A stretch of DNA of 64,000 nucleotides from Actinocrispum wychmicini (lineage in GTDB: Bacteria > Actinomycetota > Actinomycetes > Mycobacteriales > Pseudonocardiaceae): positions 682,001 to 746,000 of the forward strand of contig NZ_SLWS01000003.1 in assembly GCF_004345645.1 (NCBI RefSeq). Direction: 5' to 3'. The number at the start of each line of letters is the position of its first letter. Position 1 is the first letter of the stretch. A model generated the notes under the pieces. That model was not told the DNA's origin and ran no database searches. It saw only the letters and a list, made by a program, of their open reading frames with translations. Below are positions 41,051 through 48,301 of the stretch, one piece after another. Made by a program: the position numbers and the translations under genes.

Positions 41051-42013
41051 GACAAGGCCTTCGGCGCGCAGGTCGGCCCACAGCGGCTCGGGCACGTCCA
41101 TGTCGAACATCGCGATGTCGTCCCGGGCTTCCTCGGCGGACCGCATCCCGACGAGGATCCCCACGACGGCCGGGTGTCGCAGCGGGAACTTCATCGCCGC
41201 CTGCGGAACCGTCACGCCGTGCGCCTCGCACACGTCCGCGATGCGATGCGTGCGCGTCACCATTTCCGGCGGCGCGGGCTCGTAGTCGTAATGGGCGTCC
41301 GCGAGGGGACGGGGTGTGGCCGACAGGCCGGAGTTGAAGATCGACGCGGCGATCACGGACACCTCGCGCCGCTGGCACTCCGGCAGCAGTCCGTCGAACG
41401 CGGTGTGGTCGAGCAGGGTGCTGCGGCCGGACTGGATCATCACGTCGATGTCGGTCTCGCGGACCAGGCGGGTCTGCAGCGCGGTGTCGTACATGCCCGC
41501 GCCGATCGCGCCGACCACGCCTTCGTCGCGCAGCTCGGCGAGCGCGGGGTAGCCGTCGCGTAGTGCGTCCTCGAAGTGTTCCTCCGCGTCGTGCAGCAGA
41601 AGCACGTCGAACCGGTCCACGCCCATCCGGGTCAGTGAGTCCTCGACGCTGCGCCGGATCCCGTCGCGGGTGAAGTCCCAGACCCGCCGGTGGGTGGCCG
41701 GGACGTGGAATCCGACGTCGTCCATGCGCCCGGCGGGGTCCTGCGGCACCAGCACCCGACCGACCTTTGTGGACAGTGTGTAGGCGTCCCGCGGCCGTTG
41801 CCGCAGGAACTCGCCGACCAGGCGTTCGGACTGGCCGATCCCGTAGTGCGGGGACGTGTCGAAGTACCGGATCCCGCCGGCCCAGGCCGCCGCCAACGCG
41901 GCCATGGCGACGTCGTGGTCGACCGGCGCGAACAGGCCACCCAGCGGGCCGCCGCCGAAGCCCAATGGGGTGACGGTGACGGCCGTCCGGCCGAGTCGGT
42001 TGGTCTGCACCAC
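41042..42013 (-). CDS. aldo/keto reductase (D-threo-aldose/L-fucose dehydrogenase-like)
   Basis: A 323-residue AKR with NRLGRTAVTVTPLGFGGGPLGGLF, YFDTSPHYGIGQSERLVGEFL (Asp/Tyr), LSTKVGRVL (Lys) and DVLLLHDAEEH (His). The FDTSPHYGxGxSE pattern and overall layout match the D-threo-aldose 1-dehydrogenase/L-fucose dehydrogenase subgroup. Start: GTG 42013, with AGGG 5 bp upstream; GTG 42010 is close. The substrate is probably a pentose/hexose or related aldose. It is divergent from the downstream hydrolase by 69 bp. Confidence 0.87.
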   Translation of the reverse strand: MVQTNRLGRTAVTVTPLGFGGGPLGGLFAPVDHDVAMAALAAAWAGGIRYFDTSPHYGIGQSERLVGEFLRQRPRDAYTLSTKVGRVLVPQDPAGRMDDVGFHVPATHRRVWDFTRDGIRRSVEDSLTRMGVDRFDVLLLHDAEEHFEDALRDGYPALAELRDEGVVGAIGAGMYDTALQTRLVRETDIDVMIQSGRSTLLDHTAFDGLLPECQRREVSVIAASIFNSGLSATPRPLADAHYDYEPAPPEMVTRTHRIADVCEAHGVTVPQAAMKFPLRHPAVVGILVGMRSAEEARDDIAMFDMDVPEPLWADLRAEGLVSV

Positions 42014-42082
42014 GAGCACCCTGCCAGAGGGCGGCAGAATGGTCGACGGAATTGCGACGTGCCGTCCTTCGTGGGGAGATGT

Positions 42083-42889
42083 ATGCCTGACCTGAGCTAC
42101 GACTCGGACGCCGACTTCGACATCACCGTGCGGACGATCGCCGAGCGGCCGGGGGTGGTCATCTCGGACTGCCGGTTCGACAACGTGGAGGGCGACCCGG
42201 TCGACTGCTACCTCGTGGCCCCGGTCGGGTCGCCGTCGGCAGGTGTGGTGTTCCAGCACACGACCGGTGGGCGGGAGGCGTTCCTGCCGGAGGCGGTCCA
42301 GGTCGCCGAGGCCGGCGGCATCGCGCTCAGCATGGCGCCGTTCACCATGCCGGACGCGGCGACGGTCCGCCAGTCGATCTTCGCCACCCGGCGCGCCGCG
42401 GACATCCTGTTCCGCCAGGTCGACCGGGTGGGCCTGGTCGGGCACAGCGGCGGGTCGATGGTGTCGGCCGTGGTCGGCGGCATCGACCACCGGTTCGCGT
42501 GCCTGGTGATCGAGGCCGGGCTGTCCGGGCTGACGTTCCACCTGCGCGACAGCAAGCATCCGATGATCGCGGGCCTGCGGGCCGCCACCCCGGCCGACGT
42601 GTTCGAGGCGACGCTGGCCGAGCTCAGTCCGTACGACGCGGTGCACTTCATCGGTGACGTGGCGCCCACACCGCTGCTGTTCCAGTTCCCTCGGTTCGAC
42701 ATCGGTGTCACCAAAGCGGAGTTCGAGGCGTTCTACGCGGCCGCGAACGAACCGAAACAACAGCTTTGGTACGACAGCGGGCACGTGGTGAACGACCCCG
42801 CCGCGTTCGCCGACCGGGCGCGGTTCCTCGCCGACCACCTGGGCCTGGACCGGCTGCCCGGAATCCTGACCGGCCGGACAACCGGGTGA
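42083..42889 (+). CDS. alpha/beta hydrolase
   Basis: A 268-residue alpha/beta hydrolase of the dienelactone-hydrolase-like type. It has CYLVAPVGSPSAGVVFQHTTGGREAFLPEAVQ, a nucleophile elbow GHSGGSMV (Ser), and SGHVVNDPAAF near the end for the His. GGGGAG lies 4 bp before the ATG. The gene overlaps the next gene by 4 bp (GTGA), so the two are coupled. The substrate is unknown. Confidence 0.82.
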   Translation: MPDLSYDSDADFDITVRTIAERPGVVISDCRFDNVEGDPVDCYLVAPVGSPSAGVVFQHTTGGREAFLPEAVQVAEAGGIALSMAPFTMPDAATVRQSIFATRRAADILFRQVDRVGLVGHSGGSMVSAVVGGIDHRFACLVIEAGLSGLTFHLRDSKHPMIAGLRAATPADVFEATLAELSPYDAVHFIGDVAPTPLLFQFPRFDIGVTKAEFEAFYAAANEPKQQLWYDSGHVVNDPAAFADRARFLADHLGLDRLPGILTGRTTG

Positions 42890-43449
42890 GCACGCCGACC
42901 GGTCTGCCCGACCAGGTGGTGTTCATGCGGCAGGTGCACGGCGGCGCCGTCGCGTACGTGACCGCCCCGGGCGTACGGCCTGAGGTGGACGCGGTTTTCA
43001 CCGACCAGCGCGGGTTGGCGCTGCGCGTGGTGGTCGCGGACTGCGCGCCGGTGCTGATCACCACGGCGGGCATGGTCGGCGCGGCGCACTCCGGCCGGAC
43101 CGGGACGGTCGCCGGTGTGGTGCCCGCGCTCGTGCGGGCGATGGCCGGGCGCGGCGCGGACGTTCGTGGGATGACTGCGTGGATCGGGCCGAACGCGTGT
43201 GGTTCGTGCTACGAGGTGCCGCCGCAGATGCGCGCGGACGTCACGGCGGCGGTGCCGCACGCGTGGGCCACCACACGCCACGGCACGCCGTCGGTGGACA
43301 TCCGCGCGGGGATCGTCGGCCAGTTGACCGCACTGGGCGTCACCGACATCCAGCACGACGACCGGTGCACGATCGAGTCGCCCCAGTTGTGGTCCTACCG
43401 GCGGGACAGACGCAGCGGCGGGAACTACGGGTTCGTCTGGCTCGACTGA
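42886..43449 (+). CDS. laccase-domain (YfiH/PgeF) protein, short form
   Basis: A 187-residue protein with the conserved YfiH pattern: FMRQVHGGAV (His), VVADCAPVLI (Cys), GAAHSGRTGTVAGVV (in place of the usual HAGWRG), GPNACGSCYEV. These are the Zn/Cu and purine-nucleoside-binding residues of the family, whose members act on purine nucleosides or as peptidoglycan editing factors. Typical members are ~240 residues; the first ~50 residues (a beta-rich segment with an RxGGVS-like motif) are missing. The GTG start overlaps the hydrolase stop (GTGA). The shortness is not caused by a visible frameshift. Confidence 0.78.
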   Translation: MSTPTGLPDQVVFMRQVHGGAVAYVTAPGVRPEVDAVFTDQRGLALRVVVADCAPVLITTAGMVGAAHSGRTGTVAGVVPALVRAMAGRGADVRGMTAWIGPNACGSCYEVPPQMRADVTAAVPHAWATTRHGTPSVDIRAGIVGQLTALGVTDIQHDDRCTIESPQLWSYRRDRRSGGNYGFVWLD

Positions 43450-43491
43450 AGCCGCGGGATGACGTGGTCGGTCTTCTGGGCGTACTCGTCC

Positions 43492-43941
43492 TTAGTGGTG
43501 TGGCTTGAGCACGACCGTCCGCAGCGCGTCGCATAGTTGTCGCGCGGCGGCGTCGTCTTCCAACGGCGCTAGGAACCGCCGCTCCGCTTCGTCACTCGCC
43601 TGTCGGGCGCGTGCCAGCGTGTCCTGACCGACGTCGGTCAGCTCCACGACGTTACGGCGTCGGTCGTCGGCGTGCGGGTGACGGGACACCAGTCCCTTGT
43701 CTTCGAGCGTGTCCAGCAGCGCCACCATCGTGGTGCGGTCGATCCCGAGTCGGTCGGCCGCCTGCTGCTGGGACGCTGGTTCGCCGTCCGTGAGCACCAG
43801 CAGCACCGACAGTTCCCGGCCGCTGATGCCGTACGGCCGCAACGCGGCCCCGGTCAGCTCGTACAGCTGGTTCTGGGCGTGCTTGAGCAGGTAGCCGAGA
43901 CGGCTGGTCACCTCCGGGCTCAGCCCGTCCTTGCTGGACAC
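43492..43941 (-). CDS. MarR-family regulator
   Basis: A 149-residue MarR-type winged-helix repressor. It shows ISGRELSVLLVLTDGEPASQQQAADRLGIDRTTMVALLDTLEDKGLVSRHPHADDRRRNVVELTDVG, including the DxR wing. The start is GTG 43941. It is divergent from an NAD-dependent epimerase, with a 13-bp palindrome between the two genes, and probably represses it. No effector can be assigned. Confidence 0.92.
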   Translation of the reverse strand: MSSKDGLSPEVTSRLGYLLKHAQNQLYELTGAALRPYGISGRELSVLLVLTDGEPASQQQAADRLGIDRTTMVALLDTLEDKGLVSRHPHADDRRRNVVELTDVGQDTLARARQASDEAERRFLAPLEDDAAARQLCDALRTVVLKPHH

Positions 43942-43968
43942 CGTCCCATCCTATGGCTAACCTGATCG

Positions 43969-43981
43969 TCAGTAGTACTGA
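43969..43981. promoter_or_regulatory. MarR operator palindrome
   Basis: TCAGTAGTACTGA is a perfect palindrome around a central G. A related AGTGCTGAC follows at 43991-43999. It lies between the divergent marR (43941) and epimerase (44015) starts. Confidence 0.75.
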
Positions 43982-44014
43982 GCATTTGTAGTGCTGACAG
44001 ATTGGGGAGCAGTC

Positions 44015-44977
44015 ATGATCCTGGTGACCGGCGGGTTGGGGTTCATCGGGTTACACACCACGCGGGCACTGCTCGACCTGGGCGAATCGTGTGTCCTCGG
44101 GCAACGGCGGCCGGACGGGCCGCCGGCCGACCTCGCCGACCGGCAGGTCGTGGTCGACCGCGTCGACATCAACAACGAGGCGGAACTGCTGGCGGTCGGC
44201 GACCGGCACAAGATCACCGGCATCGTGCACCTCGCCGGCTCGATGCCCTGGCCGCGCGGCGCCGACATGCCCGTCGCCGAAGAACCTGTCGGCGACGCGC
44301 GGGCCGCCCTCAACAGCCTGTTCAACGTCATGCACGCGGCGCGCGAATGGGACGTGCCGCGCGTGACGGTCGCCAGCACGATCGGCGTGTACGGCGGTGT
44401 CGCCGGCGCGGGTCCTCGGTTCGAGGACATGCCGCTGCCGATGACGTCCGGCCATGTGATCCCCGCGTTCAAGAAGATCGGCGAACTGCTCAACGACTAC
44501 CTGGCCGACACCACCGGCCTGGACATCGTGAACCTCCGGATCGGCGCGATCTGGGGTCCGGGCGGCCGGCCCACGTCACCGTTCTTCGCGGTGCCGCAAC
44601 TGGTCCGGGCGGCGATCAACGGCACGACCCCGGACCTGTCCAGGATGACCTCCCCCGCGTACGCCGAGGACGCCATCGACCTGTGTTACGTCAAGGACTG
44701 CGGCCGGGCGATCGCGCTGCTGCAACTCGCCGACCGCCTCAACCACCGCACGTACAACGTGTCCGCCGGCCGGGCCACCACCAACGCGGAACTCATCGCC
44801 GCCATCCGGCAGGTCGTCCCGGACGCCCGGATCGACCTGCCCAGCGGCGGCGACGGCGAGCAGTCCTATTTGGACATCACGCGGATCGGCCAGGACACCG
44901 GCTACCGGCCCGCGTACGACACCGAAACCGCGGTGGCCGACTACATCGACTGGTTGCGCGCGGGCAACGAGCGCTGA
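44015..44977 (+). CDS. NAD-dependent epimerase/dehydratase
   Basis: A 320-residue extended short-chain dehydrogenase. The Rossmann motif is MILVTGGLGFIG at the start, with a STIGVYGG segment containing the Tyr and a following Lys (FKKIGELLNDY). The length fits nucleotide-sugar epimerases, but many homologues act on other substrates. GGGGAG lies 6 bp before the ATG. It is divergent from marR. A strong two-way terminator follows it. Confidence 0.87.
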   Translation: MILVTGGLGFIGLHTTRALLDLGESCVLGQRRPDGPPADLADRQVVVDRVDINNEAELLAVGDRHKITGIVHLAGSMPWPRGADMPVAEEPVGDARAALNSLFNVMHAAREWDVPRVTVASTIGVYGGVAGAGPRFEDMPLPMTSGHVIPAFKKIGELLNDYLADTTGLDIVNLRIGAIWGPGGRPTSPFFAVPQLVRAAINGTTPDLSRMTSPAYAEDAIDLCYVKDCGRAIALLQLADRLNHRTYNVSAGRATTNAELIAAIRQVVPDARIDLPSGGDGEQSYLDITRIGQDTGYRPAYDTETAVADYIDWLRAGNER

Positions 44978-44980
44978 CTC

Positions 44981-45014
44981 AGTGGTGTTCCCCGGTCGCT
45001 CGGGGAACACCACT
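44981..45014. terminator. bidirectional terminator
   Basis: AGTGGTGTTCCCCG (44981-44994) and CGGGGAACACCACT (45001-45014) form a perfect 14-bp stem with a 6-base loop. It lies between the convergent epimerase and secreted-protein genes, 3 bp past one stop and 6 bp past the other, and so serves both. Confidence 0.9.
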
Positions 45015-45020
45015 GTCACT

Positions 45021-45770
45021 TCACAGACCGGCCAGTTGCGTCAACACGCCGTTGGCCACCGGCCAGCTCGTGTTCGTCGCCGCGACGTTCTGCGCCTTCA
45101 CCTTGTTCAGGTCCTCGAAGAAGTTGCCGTCGTAGGCCAGGCAGAACCAGACCTTGCCGTGGAAGTCCGGGTCGTTGATGAGCGAGCACCCCGGCGTCAG
45201 GTTGGTGCTGACCCGTTGGTTCGCCGAGCGCAGCACCGGGACGAAGGTGGTGTTGGGCAGGCCGGCCCGGCTTCGGGTGATCAGCGCGATCGGGCCGAGC
45301 GCGTTGACCGAGAAACCGAGCTGGTCCTGGGCGCCCTTGTCGACGACGGTGGCCAGCAGGCTGTCGATGAGGTTCGCGCAGGACGTCGCGTGCAGGGCGA
45401 ACACCTGCTGGTTGTCCGGGGTCAGGAACTGGAAGTTCGGGAAGTCGACGATCGCGTCCCGGGTGCAGGCGCGGGCCTCGGCCGCCGCGATCGCGTCGAT
45501 GTGGCTGATGATCGCGGTCTGGGCGGACTGGATGGCGGCGAGGATCTTGTCGACGGCTGCCTGCAGGGAGATGCCGCCGCCGAAGAAACTCTGGTACGCC
45601 TGGTACGCGGCTTTGACCGCGGCGGCGATGGTGGCCGGGTCGACGTTCGGGTGGACCGTCCCCCGGTCCGAACTGGGTGTGGCCGCGGACGCCTGTGCGG
45701 TGGTCATGCCCAACGCGGTCGTCACGGCCATGGTCAGCGCGATGATGACGCTGATCAGTCTTCGCTTCAC
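45021..45770 (-). CDS. secreted protein of unknown function
   Basis: A 249-residue exported protein. The first ~30 residues are a signal peptide: KRR, then a hydrophobic stretch (LISVIIALTMAVTTALGM) and a cleavage site after AQASA. The mature part is helical (IAAAVKAAYQAYQSFFGGGISLQAAVDKILAAIQSAQ) and has four Cys (in EARACTRD, ATSCANL, PGCSL, WFCLAY), probably two disulfides. I do not recognise the family. GTG 45770 is chosen to begin the signal peptide. It sits alone between a terminator and the ArsR-AHSA1 gene. Confidence 0.75.
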   Translation of the reverse strand: MKRRLISVIIALTMAVTTALGMTTAQASAATPSSDRGTVHPNVDPATIAAAVKAAYQAYQSFFGGGISLQAAVDKILAAIQSAQTAIISHIDAIAAAEARACTRDAIVDFPNFQFLTPDNQQVFALHATSCANLIDSLLATVVDKGAQDQLGFSVNALGPIALITRSRAGLPNTTFVPVLRSANQRVSTNLTPGCSLINDPDFHGKVWFCLAYDGNFFEDLNKVKAQNVAATNTSWPVANGVLTQLAGL

Positions 45771-45842
45771 TGTGGTGGTGCCTCTCTGGAAAAGGGACAT
45801 CGTTCCCGGATACGTCGGCGGGTTACACACGCGCGATTGACG

Positions 45843-45889
45843 GGCAGCCGGGCGGCTGCCTATGGTGAAACACGCAGCTGGCTGGCTGC
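45843..45889. promoter_or_regulatory. operator repeats before the ArsR-AHSA1 gene
   Basis: GGCAGCCG-GG-CGGCTGCC (45843-45860) is a perfect inverted repeat, and GCAGCTGGCTGGCTGC (45874-45889) is a related, weaker one 31 bp on. They sit between the secreted-protein and ArsR-AHSA1 starts and are likely autoregulatory sites. Confidence 0.7.
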
Positions 45890-45905
45890 CTGTTGAGGAG
45901 TCGCG

Positions 45906-46706
45906 ATGGACGAGGTCTTCAAGGCGCTGGCCGACGCCAGTCGCCGGCAGCTGCTCGACAGCCTGAACAGGCGCAACGGCCAGACGCTGCGGGAGCTGTG
46001 CGACGGGCTGGACATGGCGCGCCAGTCGGTGAGCAAGCATCTGGCGGTGCTGGAGTCGGCCGAACTGGTGACCACGGTCCGGCGCGGCCGGGAAAAGCTG
46101 CACTACCTCAACGCCATGCCCATCAACGCCATCGCCGAGCGGTGGCTGGACAAGTACGACCGCGAACGTGCCCACGCACTGGCGGATCTGCAGACTGCCC
46201 TGGAGGCGACACCGATGAGCACGAACGCGTTCGTGTACACCACGTACATCCGCACCACTCCTGAGCAGCTGTGGCGGGCGTTGACCGAGCCGGCGTTCAC
46301 CCGCCGCTACTGGGGCGGGGTGGCGCTGGAGTCGGACTGGCGGGTCGGCTCACCGGTCCGGGTGCAGAACAGTCCGGACGAGGAGTTCGCGGACGTCGAC
46401 CAGAAGGTGCTGGTCGCCGACCCGTACCGGACGTTGTCCTACACGTGGCACAACTACCAGCCCGAGCACGCGCCGATGTTCGGCTGGTCGGCCGCGGAGT
46501 TGGCCGAGCGGCAGCGGGAGCGTCGGTCCACGGTGACGTTCGAGTTGGAGCCGGCCGGTGACACGGTGAAGCTCACGGTCACCCACGACGGGTTCCAGGA
46601 GGGCAGCGCGATGATGGAGGCGGTGAGCGGGAAGCTCGACTTCAGCGGCGGCTGGCCGCAGATCCTGGCCGGCCTGAAAACTCTCCTCGAAACCGGCACG
46701 GTGTAG
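45906..46706 (+). CDS. ArsR-type HTH fused to SRPBCC/AHSA1 domain
   Basis: A 266-residue fusion. Residues 1-95 are an ArsR winged helix (VFKALADASRRQLLDSLNRRNGQTLRELCDGLDMARQSVSKHLAVLESAELV). After a short linker and an internal Met (about 102), residues ~105-266 are an SRPBCC/AHSA1 domain (FVYTTYIRTTPEQLWRALTEPAFTRRYWGG and LTVTHDGF). AHSA1-like domains bind small hydrophobic ligands, so this is probably a one-component sensor. In many relatives the two parts are separate overlapping genes. Palindromes upstream suggest self-regulation. It lies 49 bp before a YCII-ECF sigma operon. Confidence 0.9.
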   Translation: MDEVFKALADASRRQLLDSLNRRNGQTLRELCDGLDMARQSVSKHLAVLESAELVTTVRRGREKLHYLNAMPINAIAERWLDKYDRERAHALADLQTALEATPMSTNAFVYTTYIRTTPEQLWRALTEPAFTRRYWGGVALESDWRVGSPVRVQNSPDEEFADVDQKVLVADPYRTLSYTWHNYQPEHAPMFGWSAAELAERQRERRSTVTFELEPAGDTVKLTVTHDGFQEGSAMMEAVSGKLDFSGGWPQILAGLKTLLETGTV

Positions 46707-46755
46707 CTGTCGATCCCCGAGGACGCCGTTCGTGTAGGGGGTGAAGGAGGCGGAC

Positions 46756-47100
46756 ATGACGAACTATCTGCTCAGCGTCTACCAGCCGGACGGCCCGGTC
46801 CCCGAGCCCGCCGAACTGGCCCGCATCATGGCTGACCTGGACGTGGTCAACCAGGAGATCAAGGACGCCGGAGCGTGGGTGTTCTCGGCCGGGTTGGCCG
46901 CGGCCGGCAGCGCGACCGTCCTGAAGTCCGACGGACGGGACGTGCTCATCACCGACGGGCCGTTCACCGAGGGCAAGGAGCACCTCGGCGGGTTCACTGT
47001 GATCGCCGCGGCCGATCTGGACGAGGCGTTGACGTGGGCGGCGAAGATCGCGCACGTGCTCGCCCCGCTGTCGATCGAAGTACGCCCGTTCGCGGCATGA
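46756..47100 (+). CDS. YCII/DGPF-domain protein
   Basis: A 114-residue YCII-like protein with the signature TDGPFTEGKEHLGGFTVIAAADLDEAL and ending SIEVRPFAA. GGAGG lies 5 bp before ATG 46756. It overlaps the next gene, an ECF sigma factor, by 4 bp (ATGA). It is the third YCII-sigma pair in the window. Confidence 0.88.
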   Translation: MTNYLLSVYQPDGPVPEPAELARIMADLDVVNQEIKDAGAWVFSAGLAAAGSATVLKSDGRDVLITDGPFTEGKEHLGGFTVIAAADLDEALTWAAKIAHVLAPLSIEVRPFAA

Positions 47101-48290
47101 TCGAGCAGGTCTTCGCGCAGGAGTACGGCCGGTGTGTCGCCGTGCTGGTGCGGGTGTTCGGCGACATCGACGTCGCCGAGGAGGCCGTCCAGGAGGCGTT
47201 CACGGTCGCGGTGCGCAACTGGCCGGAGTCTGGCGTCCCGCCGAGCCCGGCCGGCTGGATCATCACCACCGCCCGCAACCGCGCCATCGACCGGCTGCGC
47301 CGCGAGTCCGCGCGCGACGACAAACACGCTCAGGCAGCGTTGCTGCAGGCACAGGACGAGTCCGTGGAGGAGGGCGCCGTGCACGACGACCGACTGCGTC
47401 TGATCTTCACGTGCTGTCACCCCGCGCTGGCTCCGGCGGCGCAGGTCGCGCTGACCCTGCGTCTGCTCGGTGGGCTCACCACGGCGGAGATCGCGCACGC
47501 GTTCCTGGTGCCTGAACCGACCATGGCGCAACGGTTGGTCCGCGCCAAGGGCAAGATCCGCGAGGCCCGTATTCCCTACCGGGTGCCGCGCGAAGCCGAT
47601 CTGCCCGAGCGGCTACGAGCCGTGCTGGCCGTGGTGTACCTCATCTTCAACGAGGGGTACGCCGCGAGTTCCGGCAGTGAGCTCGTTCGGGAGGACCTGT
47701 GCGCGGAGGCGATCCGGTTGGGCAGGTTGCTCGTGTCGTTGATGCCGGACGAGCCGGAGGCGATCGGCCTGTTGGCGTTGATGGTGCTGACCGACGCCCG
47801 CCGGCCCGCGCGCACCGGTCCCGACGGCGGACTGGTGCTGCTGCGCGACCAGGACCGCACCCGGTGGGACCGTGACCTGATCAGCGAGGGGCATTCCCTT
47901 GTGCGGCAATGCCTTTGGCGTGATCATCCAGGCCCGTACCAGATTCAGGCGGCGATCAACGCCGTGCACGCCGACGCCGCCACAGCGCGGGACACGGACT
48001 GGCGGCAGATCCTGACGCTCTACGACCACCTGATGACGTTCACCCCCACACCGGTGGTGGCGCTGAACAGGGCGGTGGCCGTCGCCGAAGTCGACGGACC
48101 CGCCGCCGGCCTGTCCCTTGTGGACGATCTGAACCTGGACCGCTACCACCTGTTCCACGCCATCCGCGCCGATCTGCTGCGCCGCCTGGGCCGGACGGCC
48201 GACGCGTCGGCCGCCTACACCCGGGCGATCGACCTGGCGGACAACACAGCCGAGCGCGAGCTGCTGACGCAAGCCCGCGCTCGGCTGTGA
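47097..48290 (+). CDS. ECF sigma factor with C-terminal TPR-like domain
   Basis: A 397-residue long ECF sigma factor. Region 2 is GRCVAVLVRVFGDIDVAEEAVQEAF, with NRAIDRLRRES; region 4 is LTTAEIAHAFLVPEPTMAQRLVRAKGKIREARIPYRVP. The extension holds VYLIFNEGY, AEAIRLGRLLVSLMPDEPEAIGLLALMVL and LNRAVAVAEVDGP. It is coupled to the YCII gene. It is closest in layout to the sigma at 26-27 kb. Confidence 0.92.
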   Translation: MIEQVFAQEYGRCVAVLVRVFGDIDVAEEAVQEAFTVAVRNWPESGVPPSPAGWIITTARNRAIDRLRRESARDDKHAQAALLQAQDESVEEGAVHDDRLRLIFTCCHPALAPAAQVALTLRLLGGLTTAEIAHAFLVPEPTMAQRLVRAKGKIREARIPYRVPREADLPERLRAVLAVVYLIFNEGYAASSGSELVREDLCAEAIRLGRLLVSLMPDEPEAIGLLALMVLTDARRPARTGPDGGLVLLRDQDRTRWDRDLISEGHSLVRQCLWRDHPGPYQIQAAINAVHADAATARDTDWRQILTLYDHLMTFTPTPVVALNRAVAVAEVDGPAAGLSLVDDLNLDRYHLFHAIRADLLRRLGRTADASAAYTRAIDLADNTAERELLTQARARL

Positions 48291-48301
48291 GCCCGTTGTG
48301 A

